A DNA stretch of 64,000 nucleotides from Xanthomonas floridensis (GCF_001642575.1 NZ_LXNG01000003.1:1-64000), one strand, 5' to 3'; positions 43,225-52,754 are shown, numbered from the stretch's first letter. Program-made: numbers and translations. The notes: generated by a model from the letters alone, not told the origin.

Positions 43225-44414
43225 GCAAGACATCCCCGTTGGCCACCTTGTGGACGGTGTTGCGCAAGGAACTGCGCGATATCTCGCGCGACCGCCGCAC
43301 CCTGGCATTGGCGTTGCTGCTGTCGCCGTTGCTGTATCCGATCCTGATCCTCGGCATGGGCGCGTTGAGCGAAAGCCGCGTGCGCACACAGATCGACAAG
43401 CCGCTGGACATTCCCACGCTTGGTCGCGAGCACGCTCCCAATCTGGTGCGTTTTCTGGCCGCGCAGGGGCTCAACGCCGTCGCGCCGCCGGCCGACATGA
43501 CTGCGGCCATTCGCAACCAGGATGTGGATGTGGCGCTGCGCATCAGCGACAGCTATGCGCAGGACTGGCGCGAAGGGCGTCCGGCGCTGGTGGAGATCAT
43601 CAAGGACAGCACCCGCCGCGAGGCCGACGTACCGAGCATGCGCCTGCAGGCGGCATTGAGTGCCTACAGCCAGCAGGTGGGTGCATTGCGCCTGCTGGCG
43701 CGTGGCCTCGACGCGCAGGTGGGCAGGCCGCTGGAAGTGGCTGCGCAGGACCTGGCCACCGCCGATGCCAAGCGCGGCCAGGTGATGGCGATGCTGTTGC
43801 CGGTGCTGCTGGTGATCACCTCGTTCCTGGGTGGCGCCTCGCTGATCCTGGACGCCACTGCCGGCGAACGCGAACGCCAGTCGCTGGAGCCATTGCTGGC
43901 CACACCTGCACCGCGCGGTGCGATCGTCAGCGGCAAGATCGCCGCCGCCTGCGTGATCGGGATGGTCTCGTTGCTGCTCACCTTGCTGGCCTTCAAGTTG
44001 AGTGCGCAGCTGTCCACGTCCAACCTGGGGCGCCAGCTCAACGTGGGCGTTGTCCCGATGCTGCAGATGCTCTTCATCCTGGTGCCGATGCTGTTTGTCG
44101 GTACCTCGTTGCTGACCTATCTGGCAGCGGCTGCCAAAAGCATGAAGGAAGCGCAGGCGCACATGACCTGGTTGCTGCTGCTGCCGATGCTGCCTGGTTA
44201 TGCGTTGATGGCGTATCCGCTGAAGACCCAGCTCTGGCACTTCGCGGTGCCGTTCCTGGCGCAGAACCAGATGCTGCTCAAGGTGATCCGCCACGAGACC
44301 ATCACTGCGCAGACCTGGGCGGTGTATCTGCTGGCCGGCTTCGGCGTGGCCGGCCTGTTGTGGTATGCCGCCGTGCGCCGGTATCACCAGGAGCGGTTGG
44401 CGATTTCTGGGTGA
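43221..44414 (+). CDS. ABC-2 family permease (NatB-like)
   Basis: 397 residues. One N-terminal transmembrane helix (TLALALLLSPLLYPILILGM) is followed by a ~170-residue extracytoplasmic domain. Five C-terminal helices come after it, with LLPVLLVITSFLGGASLILD and the DATAGERERQSLEPLLATP segment typical of NatB/YhaP permeases. Start ATG overlaps the ATPase stop. The substrate is unknown. The upstream lipoprotein peptidase suggests a shared envelope function, which is inference. Confidence 0.9.
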   Translation: MSKTSPLATLWTVLRKELRDISRDRRTLALALLLSPLLYPILILGMGALSESRVRTQIDKPLDIPTLGREHAPNLVRFLAAQGLNAVAPPADMTAAIRNQDVDVALRISDSYAQDWREGRPALVEIIKDSTRREADVPSMRLQAALSAYSQQVGALRLLARGLDAQVGRPLEVAAQDLATADAKRGQVMAMLLPVLLVITSFLGGASLILDATAGERERQSLEPLLATPAPRGAIVSGKIAAACVIGMVSLLLTLLAFKLSAQLSTSNLGRQLNVGVVPMLQMLFILVPMLFVGTSLLTYLAAAAKSMKEAQAHMTWLLLLPMLPGYALMAYPLKTQLWHFAVPFLAQNQMLLKVIRHETITAQTWAVYLLAGFGVAGLLWYAAVRRYHQERLAISG

Positions 44415-44559
44415 GTTTTTTCGAGCCTCTGGCTGTTTGCTGCAACGCTGTGCGGCACCGCACCCGCATCCCAACCCCCGCTCAGCGCCCCTGCCCACGC
44501 TTGCGGCGCGGGCGCTCGAAGGCAAGCGCGCCAGCGGCGCGCAAGCTGTGCCTTCTCGC

Positions 44560-44640
44560 CCCGCAGGAAGGAGGGCTTTTATCCTTTTCCCATTGGGAGA
44601 AGGTGGCGCGTAGCGCCGGATGAGGGTGCGGGGTCGCGTG
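44560..44640. repeat. REP-like palindromic element (reverse copy of the 31.4-kb array unit)
   Basis: CCCATTGGGAGAAGGTGGCG followed by CGTAGCGCCGGATGAGGGTG is the reverse complement of the array unit (CCCTCATCCGGCGC...GCGCCACCTTCTCCC). It lies after the natB-like stop and may end or protect that transcript. The rest of the 380-bp gap holds only the terminator below. Confidence 0.75.
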
Positions 44641-44736
44641 CAGGGTCAGCAGTACATGCAGCCACCGCTGTTCTTAGGTGCACACCCATCTGAGCATGTC
44701 GGTGCACCAGCCTCCACGCTCCACCACCGCCACAAT

Positions 44737-44766
44737 GCAAAAGCCCGCATCGCTGCGGGCTTTTGC
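44737..44766. terminator. Bidirectional intrinsic terminator
   Basis: GCAAAAGCCCGCA-TCGC-TGCGGGCTTTTGC is a perfect 13-bp stem with a tetraloop, with A-rich and T-rich flanks on either side. It lies between the convergent natB-like gene and the minus-strand TonB-C lipoprotein gene and should work in both directions, most directly for the latter. Confidence 0.88.
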
Positions 44767-44794
44767 GTTTCCTATGTCATCACTAACCCAGCCA

Positions 44795-45802
44795 TCAACC
44801 GCCCGGGTTGAACGACAGCGTGCGGCGGGTGGTCACCGGCGCGGCCACCGGTTCGAAGCGCCAGCGCTTGACGGCATTGAGCGCTTCGCGGTCGAACACG
44901 CGCGGCGGGTTGGCGCGCAGCACGCGCGAGGCGGTGATCGAACCGTCGGTGCCGACGGTGATCTCCACCAGTACTTCACCGGAGGTACCGGCGCGCAGCG
45001 CTTCGGGTGGGTAACGCGGTGCCGGGGTGCTGATCGGGCGCAGCGATTGCGCCGCCGGTGCAGCGGCCGCGGCCGCCGGTGTGGGGCGCGGTGCGGCGGG
45101 CGTCGGCGTTGCCGGTTCGGCAGGCCGTTTGGCTGCGGCCTGGCGCTCGGCTTCGGCCGCCTGCTGGCGTGCGGCTTCCTGCTGGGCGGCAATCTGCTGG
45201 GCAGCGGCAGCTTCGCGCGATTGCTGTTCGGCCAGGCGCTTCTGCTCGGCGGCCTGCTTGGCCTTGTCCTCGACCAGCTTCTTGGCCTGCTCGGCATCCT
45301 GCTCGGAGCGGCTGGCAGCGGTCTTCATGCCGGTTTCCAGGCCGCTCTTCAGGCGCGGCAGTGCCGGCGCCTTGGGGTCGACCTTTTCGATCAGCGCAAT
45401 CAACCGCTGCGCCTCGGGGAATTCTTCGCGGCTGATGCCCTGTTCGGCGGCGATCAGGGTGTACGGCAGCAGGTCGGTCAGTGCGCTGTTGACGGTGGCG
45501 TCCTGCGGCTGCTTCTCGCGCAGCGCCAGGTAGTACTCCACCGCGTTGTCGCCGGCCGGGGCGTACATGCGGTTGTCCTGCAGCGCCTTGGTGGCCGATT
45601 CGCGCAACTGGTCGGTGGCCATCGACTGCACCTGCGGCGACACCGCAGTGGCCGGCGTCGGCGCCTGCGTGGTCGGCGTGGTGCCGGCAGCTGGCGTGGT
45701 GGTGGCGGCCTTGTCTTCCTGCTTGGAGCAGGCAGCCAAGCCAACCAGCAAAATGACCGGCGCGATCCGGCGTGCCATACGGCCCTGTGTCAGATCCAAC
45801 AT
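44795..45802 (-). CDS. Lipoprotein with TonB C-terminal domain
   Basis: 335 residues. A lipoprotein signal has its cysteine at C25 (LVGLAACSK). A helical domain runs ~55-150, then a long Ala/Gln/Glu-rich coiled coil (~150-225). A Pro/Ala linker follows, and a TonB_C domain sits at ~255-335 (PAPRYPPEALRAGTSGEVLV, VGTDGSITASRVLRANPP, RWRFEPV). Classical TonB has an N-terminal membrane anchor; a lipid-anchored form is atypical. It may link the envelope rather than energise receptors. AAGGGGG lies before the ATG at 45802; M9 is an alternative start. Confidence 0.85.
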   Translation of the reverse strand: MLDLTQGRMARRIAPVILLVGLAACSKQEDKAATTTPAAGTTPTTQAPTPATAVSPQVQSMATDQLRESATKALQDNRMYAPAGDNAVEYYLALREKQPQDATVNSALTDLLPYTLIAAEQGISREEFPEAQRLIALIEKVDPKAPALPRLKSGLETGMKTAASRSEQDAEQAKKLVEDKAKQAAEQKRLAEQQSREAAAAQQIAAQQEAARQQAAEAERQAAAKRPAEPATPTPAAPRPTPAAAAAAPAAQSLRPISTPAPRYPPEALRAGTSGEVLVEITVGTDGSITASRVLRANPPRVFDREALNAVKRWRFEPVAAPVTTRRTLSFNPGG

Positions 45803-45937
45803 GCGTCCCCCTTACCCCGAGTGCGAAAGATACGTTGCGGCGAGCGCCGGCCATTGTTCCCGCAATGGACGGCAATGCCGCAATCTAGCATTGCTGGGGC
45901 GGTGTAAGCCAAGGGTTGCGCATGCCGGATGCGAAAT

Positions 45938-47503
45938 TCAGCGTGCCGGGGGCGCCAGTGCGGCGTCGGCCGGCACCCGGGCGGGCGGGTCGGGCAGCGG
46001 GGCGGCCGGGCAATGGTGTCGCAAAAAGTCCGCATGCGGCGGCAACCTGGCCACGGTGGCGTCCACGCGCTGGCGGATGCCCTCCAGAAAATGGCGCAGC
46101 TCCGCATCGCCCATCAGGTCAGCCACCGGGTGGTGCTGGCGGGGCGTGATGCCCTGGCCCAGCATCACCTGCACCCACGAATTCTCCGCGAACAATTCGT
46201 TGGCGCGATGGAACACCCGCCCGCTCTCCTGGAACAGCGCGATCCGGTGACGCAGCGAGTCGGGGATATCCATGGCGGCGCAGTCGCGCCAGAACGGCGT
46301 GTCGCGGCGATCGGTGGCGTGGTAGTGCAGGATCACGAAATCGCGGATGTGGGCGATCTCATCGGCGGCCTGGCGGTTGTATTCGGCGATGTCCACCGTA
46401 TGGATGACCTGCGGAAAGGTCTGCAGCAGGCGCACGATGCCGCGCTGGATCAGGTGGATATTGGTGGACTCGATCGGCTCCAGGAAGCCGCTGGCCAGCC
46501 CCAACGCCACGCAGTTCTTTTCCCACACGCGGTGGCGCTGGTTGGGGGTAAAGCGCAGCGCCCGCGGTTCGGTCAGTGCGCGTCCCTGCAGGTTGCGCTC
46601 CAGCACCGCCCGGGCGCTGTCCTGGTCGGTATAACGGCTGGAATACACGATGCCGTTGCCCACGCGGTGCTGCAGCGGAATGCGCCACATCCAGCCCGAC
46701 TGGTCGGCACGTGCCCGCGTATAGGTCACCGGCGGGCCCACCGACTCGGTCTGCACCGCCAGCGCGCTGTCGGCGAACAGCCACTGCGACCAATCCTCGC
46801 TACCCACGCCCAGCGTCTTGCCGATCAGCAAGCCGGCAAAGCCGGTGCAGTCGATGAACAGATCGCCTTCCACGCGGGTACCGTTCTGCAGGGTCAGGGC
46901 GGTGAGGAAGCCGCTCTCCGGGTCGGTCTCGACCTGGCCGATGCGCCCCTCGATGCGCTGCACGCCGAAGCCTTCGCTGAAGCGGCGCAGGAAGCGCGCA
47001 TACAGGCCGGCATCCAGGTGGTAGGCGTAGTTCATGGCGCCGCTGGGCAGGTGTGCAAACCGCCCTTCCTGGGTGGCGCGCAGTTCCAGGCAGTAGTCGC
47101 CGAAGTCGCGCGCCACCCCACGTTGCTGGCCCTTCAGCCAGAAGTGGTGGAAGCCTGCGCTCCAGTGATCGGTGCCGGTATGGCCGAAGGAGTGGATGTA
47201 GTGCCTGTCCACATCGCGCCAGTGCTCGAAGGCGATGCCGAGCTTGAAGGTGGCCTGGGTGGCGGCCATGAAGGCGGCCTCGTCGATCTCCAGCAGGCGA
47301 TGGAAGGTGACCAGGCTGGGGATGGTGGCTTCGCCCACGCCCACGGTGCCGATCTCGTCCGACTCCACCAGGGTGATCTGCAGCTGCCGGCCCAGCAGCT
47401 TGGACAAGGCCGCGGCAGCCATCCAGCCGGCGGTGCCGCCACCGGCGATGACCACGCGCCGCACCGGGCGCTGGCGTGGATCGGAAGCGGGGGCAGGGTC
47501 CAT
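45938..47503 (-). CDS. Flavin-dependent tryptophan halogenase family protein
   Basis: 521 residues. FAD site VIAGGGTAGWMAAAAL (residue ~18), catalytic-position lysine K87 in ATFKLGI, the halogenase motif WMWRIP at 271-276, and E345 in LEPIESTNIHL, matching the PrnA lysine and glutamate. All key residues are therefore present. These enzymes use FADH2, O2 and halide to halogenate indoles; members next to TonB receptors are uncharacterised and the substrate may not be free tryptophan. Start ATG at 47503; the TTG at 47509 is unlikely. Last gene of a SapC-cupin-halogenase run with a 9-bp gap. Confidence 0.92.
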   Translation of the reverse strand: MDPAPASDPRQRPVRRVVIAGGGTAGWMAAAALSKLLGRQLQITLVESDEIGTVGVGEATIPSLVTFHRLLEIDEAAFMAATQATFKLGIAFEHWRDVDRHYIHSFGHTGTDHWSAGFHHFWLKGQQRGVARDFGDYCLELRATQEGRFAHLPSGAMNYAYHLDAGLYARFLRRFSEGFGVQRIEGRIGQVETDPESGFLTALTLQNGTRVEGDLFIDCTGFAGLLIGKTLGVGSEDWSQWLFADSALAVQTESVGPPVTYTRARADQSGWMWRIPLQHRVGNGIVYSSRYTDQDSARAVLERNLQGRALTEPRALRFTPNQRHRVWEKNCVALGLASGFLEPIESTNIHLIQRGIVRLLQTFPQVIHTVDIAEYNRQAADEIAHIRDFVILHYHATDRRDTPFWRDCAAMDIPDSLRHRIALFQESGRVFHRANELFAENSWVQVMLGQGITPRQHHPVADLMGDAELRHFLEGIRQRVDATVARLPPHADFLRHHCPAAPLPDPPARVPADAALAPPAR

Positions 47504-47512
47504 CGGCAATCC

Positions 47513-48526
47513 TCAGCGATTCAAACGTTGCAGCAGCCGTGCGCGCAGGCTGCGGGCACGGGTGTCGTCCATCGGCGCGAGCACGCCGCGTGCGGCCTCG
47601 GGCACGTGTGCGGCGGTGTGCGCATCCGGCTCGAACACGTAATGGCGGAACACTTCCTGCCAGGTGGCGCGCTGCTCGGGCGGCAGGTCGCGCACGGTGA
47701 GCAGCGCCAGCATCAGCGCGTTCATCGGCGAATCCATGTAGGCCGGGCTTTGCCGCCACCAGAAATTCACCAGCACGTTGAAGCCGTCCAGCGCCTCGAC
47801 GTGATGCCACCACATGCTGGGAATGAACAGCGCATCGCCCGGCTCCAGTTCGGCCACCACCGCGTGCTCCAGCGCCTGGGCATAGCGCGGAAAGCGCTGT
47901 AGATCCGGCGCGGCGATGTCCACCAGGCTGATCGGCTGCCCGGCCGGGGTGAGGTCCAGCGGGCCGATGTAGAGATTGGCCAGCTGGTCCGGCGGAAACA
48001 GGGTGAAGCGGCGGCGGCCGGCGACCACGCAGGCCAGGTTGTCCGGCAGGTCCTGGTGCGCGGCGATGCGGGTACGGTTGCCGATCCAGATGCTGCCCAG
48101 CGGCTCGGCCTGCGGTAGCGCGATCGGGTTGGCCGCACGCAGGCCGGGCAGGTAGGTGTCCAGCGTGGTGGAGCCGACATAGATCGCCGGTGGCCGGGCG
48201 TTGTCCAGGTCGCGCAGCAGCGTGTCCAGCACCACGCCCAGCGGCACGCGCTCGGGGCGGAAATTGAATCCGCTCAGGTCCGCGTTGTAGAAGAAGCGCC
48301 CGCCGATCTCCGGCGGCCCGACTTGCGCCACCACCGCCTCGCCACGATCGAAGCCGCGCAGGTACGCGGCGGCCGCCTGCGCGGATTGCGCACCGGCGCG
48401 GGCCAGCGGCCAGTCGCGCACCAGCCCGCGCAGCACCAGCGGCGTGGTCGAGCGCAGCAGCGCCGGATCCAGCTGCTGCGCATCCAGGCCATGGCGTTCG
48501 TCGATGGCGCGCGGCTCAGCCGGCAT
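47513..48526 (-). CDS. Cupin-like (JmjC/cupin_8) Fe(II)/2-oxoglutarate-dependent protein
   Basis: 337 residues. The iron-binding facial triad pattern is visible: HxD in RTRIAAHQDLPDNL and the distal His in PSMWWHHVEALDGF, with the cupin_8 strands SIWIGNRT and ELEPGDALFIPSMWW. Such proteins hydroxylate proteins or small molecules. Start ATG at 48526 overlaps the end of the SapC gene by 11 bp; the open frame to 48787 is a shadow. It sits between SapC and the halogenase in all versions of this locus known to me. Confidence 0.88.
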   Translation of the reverse strand: MPAEPRAIDERHGLDAQQLDPALLRSTTPLVLRGLVRDWPLARAGAQSAQAAAAYLRGFDRGEAVVAQVGPPEIGGRFFYNADLSGFNFRPERVPLGVVLDTLLRDLDNARPPAIYVGSTTLDTYLPGLRAANPIALPQAEPLGSIWIGNRTRIAAHQDLPDNLACVVAGRRRFTLFPPDQLANLYIGPLDLTPAGQPISLVDIAAPDLQRFPRYAQALEHAVVAELEPGDALFIPSMWWHHVEALDGFNVLVNFWWRQSPAYMDSPMNALMLALLTVRDLPPEQRATWQEVFRHYVFEPDAHTAAHVPEAARGVLAPMDDTRARSLRARLLQRLNR

Positions 48527-49217
48527 GGCGGCGGTTGAGGCGTTCGAGCAGGTGACGGAATTGCGCGATCGAGGCCACCGCCATGTACAGCGGTTCCAGG
48601 TCGCCGTGGCGATGCAGGTCCAGCAACGCGGTATTGCCGAGCCCACGCAGGCGTTCTTCGTGCACGGTGTGCAGGCCGGCCAGGCGGCATTCCAGGCCAT
48701 TGTCCAGGGTGGCTTCGAACACGAACGGTTCCAGCAGTTCGTAACGCAGCAGGCGTTCGACAAAGGCATCGCTGGCCGCCAGCCCATCGTGCAGCGTGCG
48801 CAGCAATTGGCTGATGTGATACAGAAAATCGGTGGTGCCGCCGTGTTCGCGGAACAGCAGCTCGCCTTCCTGGGTGCTGATGCGCGGGCTGTCCAGATCC
48901 ACGTGCACCATCGGCCCTTCCGGTTGCTGGCCGATCAGGAACGGTTGGCGCTGGATCGCCAGCGGAATATACGGTGCATCCCAGCGCGCGCCGTCCAGGA
49001 ACAGGTTTTCGCCCAGACGCAGGCCCAGCAAGGCCAGTGGCTGAAACCGCCCGCTGTCGCTGCGGTGGAACACGATCGGGTACTGGCCCTGCAGCTGGCG
49101 GAATTCCTGCGGAAACGTCGCCGCCGACATCACGTCGTCGCCATAGGCGGCGCCGCGGGCGGTGATCACGCGCAGATCGCGGTGATCGAGATTGTTCAAC
49201 AACACGGCATTGGTCAT
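48516..49217 (-). CDS. SapC family protein
   Basis: 233 residues without signal peptide in the form chosen (ATG at 49217). Conserved SapC features include TFPQEFRQLQGQYPIVFHRS, a hydrophobic LALLGLRLGENLFL and YIPLAIQRQPFLIGQQ. The family is named for a Campylobacter S-layer protein region, but its role in xanthomonads is unknown. It overlaps the cupin gene by 11 bp. It is separated from the TonB-dependent receptor upstream by 155 bp with a hairpin. Confidence 0.85.
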   Translation of the reverse strand: MTNAVLLNNLDHRDLRVITARGAAYGDDVMSAATFPQEFRQLQGQYPIVFHRSDSGRFQPLALLGLRLGENLFLDGARWDAPYIPLAIQRQPFLIGQQPEGPMVHVDLDSPRISTQEGELLFREHGGTTDFLYHISQLLRTLHDGLAASDAFVERLLRYELLEPFVFEATLDNGLECRLAGLHTVHEERLRGLGNTALLDLHRHGDLEPLYMAVASIAQFRHLLERLNRRHAG

Positions 49218-49281
49218 GGGGGTCGCTATATCACGCGGGGGCGCGTGGCCCATGCTTGGACATTTCGCCATCGCGCGGCAA

Positions 49282-49307
49282 GTGCCGGATGCGCCGCATC
49301 CGGGCAC
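49282..49307 (-). terminator. Hairpin between the TonB-dependent receptor and SapC genes
   Basis: GTGCCGGATGCG-C-CGCATCCGGGCAC is a near-perfect ~12-bp stem, with one bulge. On the minus strand it follows the receptor stop and precedes SapC. No strong T-run follows, so it may stabilise the receptor mRNA or give partial termination. Confidence 0.5.
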
Positions 49308-49372
49308 TGCACGTGAGGGTTGCAGCAGCGTCCCGGCAGCGTTGCCGCCGGGACGCCTGGACAGGCCTCAGA

Positions 49373-52300
49373 TCACCAGAACTTGTAGCGCAGGCCCAGC
49401 ATGTAGCGCGGGCCGGTCTGGGTGGCATACACGATCTGGTTCGGATGCCGGCCGTGCTGACGCTGCACTTCGTCGGTGAGGTTGATCGCCTCCAGGCTCA
49501 GCGACAGGTTCTCGTTCCACTGGTAGCCGATGCTCAGGTCCAGCTGGCCATAGGCTTCGGTGTAGACCGGGTTGGGCTGGCCACTGCCGTCAAAACGCGC
49601 AGCCAGGAACTCGTCGCGCCAGTTGTAGGCCGCACGCACCTGCCACTTGTCCTTGTCGTAGAAGCCGACAAAGTTGGCCGAGTCGCTCAGGCCTTCCAGC
49701 GCGAACTGCTCGCCGATCACCGCATTGTTGTAGGTCAGCCCGGAGTCGACCTTGGTGTAGTTGGCCGACACGCCGAAGCCACTGGTGCCGAACATGTGCT
49801 GCAGATTGAATTCCCAACCGTCCAGCGAGGCCGAGCGCTGGTTGGCCGGCGCGGTGATGGCGAAGTTGGCCACCGGGTCGCCCGGCTGCCCGCTGATCAC
49901 GCCGGTGGCGTTGCCGTTGGCATCGTCCGCGCCCCGCACCACGCCGGGCGCGCCGCCGCGGTTGCGGAAGATGTAGTTGCGGATACAGGTCAGGTCGGCC
50001 GAGGCGCAGCCGTTGCCCAGCGCCTCGTTCCAGTACGCACCGCCCACCGGGGTATTCAGGCCCAGCGAGGTGTCGTTGCGCGTGGTCACGCCGATGTAGT
50101 TGTCGATGTTCTTGCGGAAGAAGCCCACCGAGGCGTAGCTGGCATCGCTGTAGTACCACTCCAGCGAGACATCGATGTTGTGCGAGAGCAGCGGCTTCAG
50201 GCCGGGGTTGCCTTCCTGTCCGGTGCCGCCTTCCAGGCGCGCGATCTGGTTGAGCGTCTGCCCGCCCTGGATGTCGCCCCAGCCGGGACGGCCGATGGTT
50301 TCGCCATAGCTGCCGCGCAGCACCAGGTCTTCGGTGAGCTTGAAGCTCAGGTCCAGGCTGGGCAGCCAGTATTCGTACTTGCCACTGGCGCCGGAAAACG
50401 CCGAGTCGGCCAGGCGGATCGGCAACTCGTTGTTGGCGACCCAGTCGATGCCCACCGCCACCGGCACCAGCGCCTGCGCGTCCACCTTGGTTTCTTCGTA
50501 ACGCACGCCCGCGGCCAGGCTGATCGGCACGCGCAGATCGTCCCAGCTATTGTTCCACTGCAGGTAGGCGTTCTTGGATTTTTCGGTCACGCGGCGGTCG
50601 GTGGTGAACACCGGCGAGATGCGGTACAGCGCGTCATCGCCGGCAGCTTGCGCGGCCGCCTGGCGTGCACGCTCGAAGTCGAACAGGAACAACTGGTTGA
50701 ACTGCGCCGGATTGCCGCTGCCATCGATCGCATCGAAGTACTGCGCGAACGAGCTCGGAATCCACAAGTCATCCGGATAATCGGCCGCGGTGCCGTTGCC
50801 GCCCCAGGTATCGCGCTGCACGTTGGAGAACGCCGAACGGTTCTTGACCTCGGTGCTGCCGATACCGAACTTCAACTGCGAATAATTTTCGAAGGTGAAG
50901 TCGCCGTTGACCTGGGCCTGGTCGATCTCCGACTTCATGTAGCTGTTGCGGAAGGCCGAGCCGGTGACCAGCGTACGCGAGGGATCCAGCCCGTTCAGCC
51001 CGAAGCCCAGCTGCTGCTGCAGCACCGGGAAATCCTTGCTGAAATCCACCACCGAGGTGCCGCGATAGAACCCGGACACGCCCAGCGAATTGCTCGACCC
51101 GTACGGGCTGTCCGCGCCGGCTTCGGCGGTGGAGCGGTGGATGTCGAAGTTGAGCTTGAACTGATCGTTCACCGCCCAATCCACGTTGAAGCCCAGCGAC
51201 TTGTTCTGGTTACGCGTGGCCGCCTTGGAGCCGGCGGTGGCCAGGTCGCTGGTGGCCGGATTGACGATTTCCGAATAGGTGATCGGGCCGGCGACCGGCC
51301 CATTGGTCCAGGCGCTGGCCGACGGGCCGTAGTTGAACCACACCGACATTTCGTTGCGCTGCTGCTGGATCTTGTTTTCCGAGTAGGTGTAATCCAGCGT
51401 GGTGGTGATGTTGTCCAGCGGCTTGTACTGCAGCACCAGCTGGCCGTTGGTGCGCTGGCGTTCGACGCCGACCACGCGGTAGTTGAGGTTCTGCGGCACC
51501 GAGTAGATATCGTTCGGGCCGGGGCGGTTGACGATGTTCTCCGAGCCCGGCGTACCCGGCTGCGGAATGGTGCCGTAGGCGGTGGAATCGCCACGGAACG
51601 AGCGCCAGCCGTTGGGCACGCCGACCTGGCTGTAGCCGAAGTCGCGTTCCTGGTAGCTGCCGCTCAGCGACACGCCAAAGCGGCCATCGTCCGAGGTGGT
51701 GCTGAAGATGCCGGAGATTTCCGGCGTCAGCGAATCGCCCTGCAGGCGGCCGGGCAGGTTCTCGTTGGACGCATCGTGCACGCCCTTCAAACCCACATTG
51801 GCATGCATGCCCGGGTTGTCCAGCGGGCGGGCGGTCTTGATGTTGATGGTGGCACCGATGCCGCCGGTGGGCGTGCTGGCGCGGCTGGTCTTGAACACCT
51901 CGATGCCGGAGATCGACTCGGACGCCAGATTGGCGAAGTCGAACGCGCGCGAGTTGGAGGCGTTGGATTCCTCGATGCTGGCACCCGGCATCTGCCGGCC
52001 GTTCAACAGCACCAGGTTGAAGTCCGGGCCGACGCCGCGCACGGTGACGCGCGAGCCTTCGCCCAGCGAGCGGTCGATCGACACGCCGCTGATGCGCTGC
52101 AGCGATTCGGCCAGGTTGGTATCGGGGAACTTGCCGATGTCCTCGGCCACGATGCCGTCGACGATGCCCTGCGCATCGCGCTTGACGTTCATCGACGAGG
52201 TGAGGCTGCCGCGGATACCGCTGACCTGGACGGTATCGAGGGTGGCAGGGTCGGCCTGGCTGGAGCCGGGGACGGTCGAGGCCGACTGCGGCGCCGGCGC

Positions 52301-52387
52301 GGTCTGCGCGGCCAGCGGAGTCGACAGGGCAAACAGCAGGGCAGACGTCAAGCGCCGCGTGCGCGGCAGGGTGCGTAGCTCTCTCAC
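49373..52387 (-). CDS. TonB-dependent receptor, Xanthomonas/Caulobacter type
   Basis: About 1004 residues. Signal peptide (RRLTSALLFALSTPLAAQ). A TonB-box-like DTVQVSG is followed by the plug domain with GIRGSLTSSMNVKRDAQGIV and VAEDIGKFPDTNLAESLQRI, the signature of the TonB-Xanth-Caul group. The 22-strand barrel ends in the outer-membrane terminal LGLRYKFW. It imports large substrates, often oligosaccharides, using TonB energy. I chose the GTG at 52387 since the frame upstream lacks a signal peptide. It heads the SapC-cupin-halogenase group. Substrate not deducible. Confidence 0.93.
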   Translation of the reverse strand: MRELRTLPRTRRLTSALLFALSTPLAAQTAPAPQSASTVPGSSQADPATLDTVQVSGIRGSLTSSMNVKRDAQGIVDGIVAEDIGKFPDTNLAESLQRISGVSIDRSLGEGSRVTVRGVGPDFNLVLLNGRQMPGASIEESNASNSRAFDFANLASESISGIEVFKTSRASTPTGGIGATINIKTARPLDNPGMHANVGLKGVHDASNENLPGRLQGDSLTPEISGIFSTTSDDGRFGVSLSGSYQERDFGYSQVGVPNGWRSFRGDSTAYGTIPQPGTPGSENIVNRPGPNDIYSVPQNLNYRVVGVERQRTNGQLVLQYKPLDNITTTLDYTYSENKIQQQRNEMSVWFNYGPSASAWTNGPVAGPITYSEIVNPATSDLATAGSKAATRNQNKSLGFNVDWAVNDQFKLNFDIHRSTAEAGADSPYGSSNSLGVSGFYRGTSVVDFSKDFPVLQQQLGFGLNGLDPSRTLVTGSAFRNSYMKSEIDQAQVNGDFTFENYSQLKFGIGSTEVKNRSAFSNVQRDTWGGNGTAADYPDDLWIPSSFAQYFDAIDGSGNPAQFNQLFLFDFERARQAAAQAAGDDALYRISPVFTTDRRVTEKSKNAYLQWNNSWDDLRVPISLAAGVRYEETKVDAQALVPVAVGIDWVANNELPIRLADSAFSGASGKYEYWLPSLDLSFKLTEDLVLRGSYGETIGRPGWGDIQGGQTLNQIARLEGGTGQEGNPGLKPLLSHNIDVSLEWYYSDASYASVGFFRKNIDNYIGVTTRNDTSLGLNTPVGGAYWNEALGNGCASADLTCIRNYIFRNRGGAPGVVRGADDANGNATGVISGQPGDPVANFAITAPANQRSASLDGWEFNLQHMFGTSGFGVSANYTKVDSGLTYNNAVIGEQFALEGLSDSANFVGFYDKDKWQVRAAYNWRDEFLAARFDGSGQPNPVYTEAYGQLDLSIGYQWNENLSLSLEAINLTDEVQRQHGRHPNQIVYATQTGPRYMLGLRYKFW

Positions 52388-52615
52388 GATGATTCCATCC
52401 CCAAGTAAAGAAAAAACCAGCCCCGGATGGGACAGGCAAAGGTCAGTGGTGCAATCGCGCATTTGTTAGCGCTGGCTTAACGAAGTCAATTTGCAGTGCA
52501 GCATCGGCCGCGAGCCAATGGCGTCACACATCGTTCCACTGTGGGCGGTTTGCAGCGCATCCATGTACAAGCGCTTGGCCGTACCATCGGTCTCTGATGG
52601 CGACCTGCACTCACA

Positions 52616-52754
52616 GTGGTGAACAAAAGGACTGCGCCGCGGCCAGGCGGGCGCGGCCGGACATCGGAATCGGCATGTATCACGCGTACACGTCGGCTCC
52701 TCCGCGCCGTCCGCACCCACCTGACGCTTGCTCGCTACGTTTTGTGCGCCACTT
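52616..52754 (+). mobile_element. MITE-like dispersed repeat, copy E
   Basis: About 139 bp in the 535-bp gap between the receptor and the GST gene. It contains GGCCAGGCGGGCGCGGCCGG, ATCGGAATCGGCATGTATCA, CGTACACGTCGGCTCCTCCG and ends CTACGTTTTGTGCGCCAC. It is the best-preserved core of the family. The rest of the gap holds the receptor promoter, which I could not pin down. Confidence 0.75.

Noticed and set aside
49256-52378. 1040-codon plus-strand open frame opposite the TonB-dependent receptor
   Set aside because: Antisense shadow of a well-supported receptor gene; composition is Val/Arg/Gln-rich with no recognisable domain.
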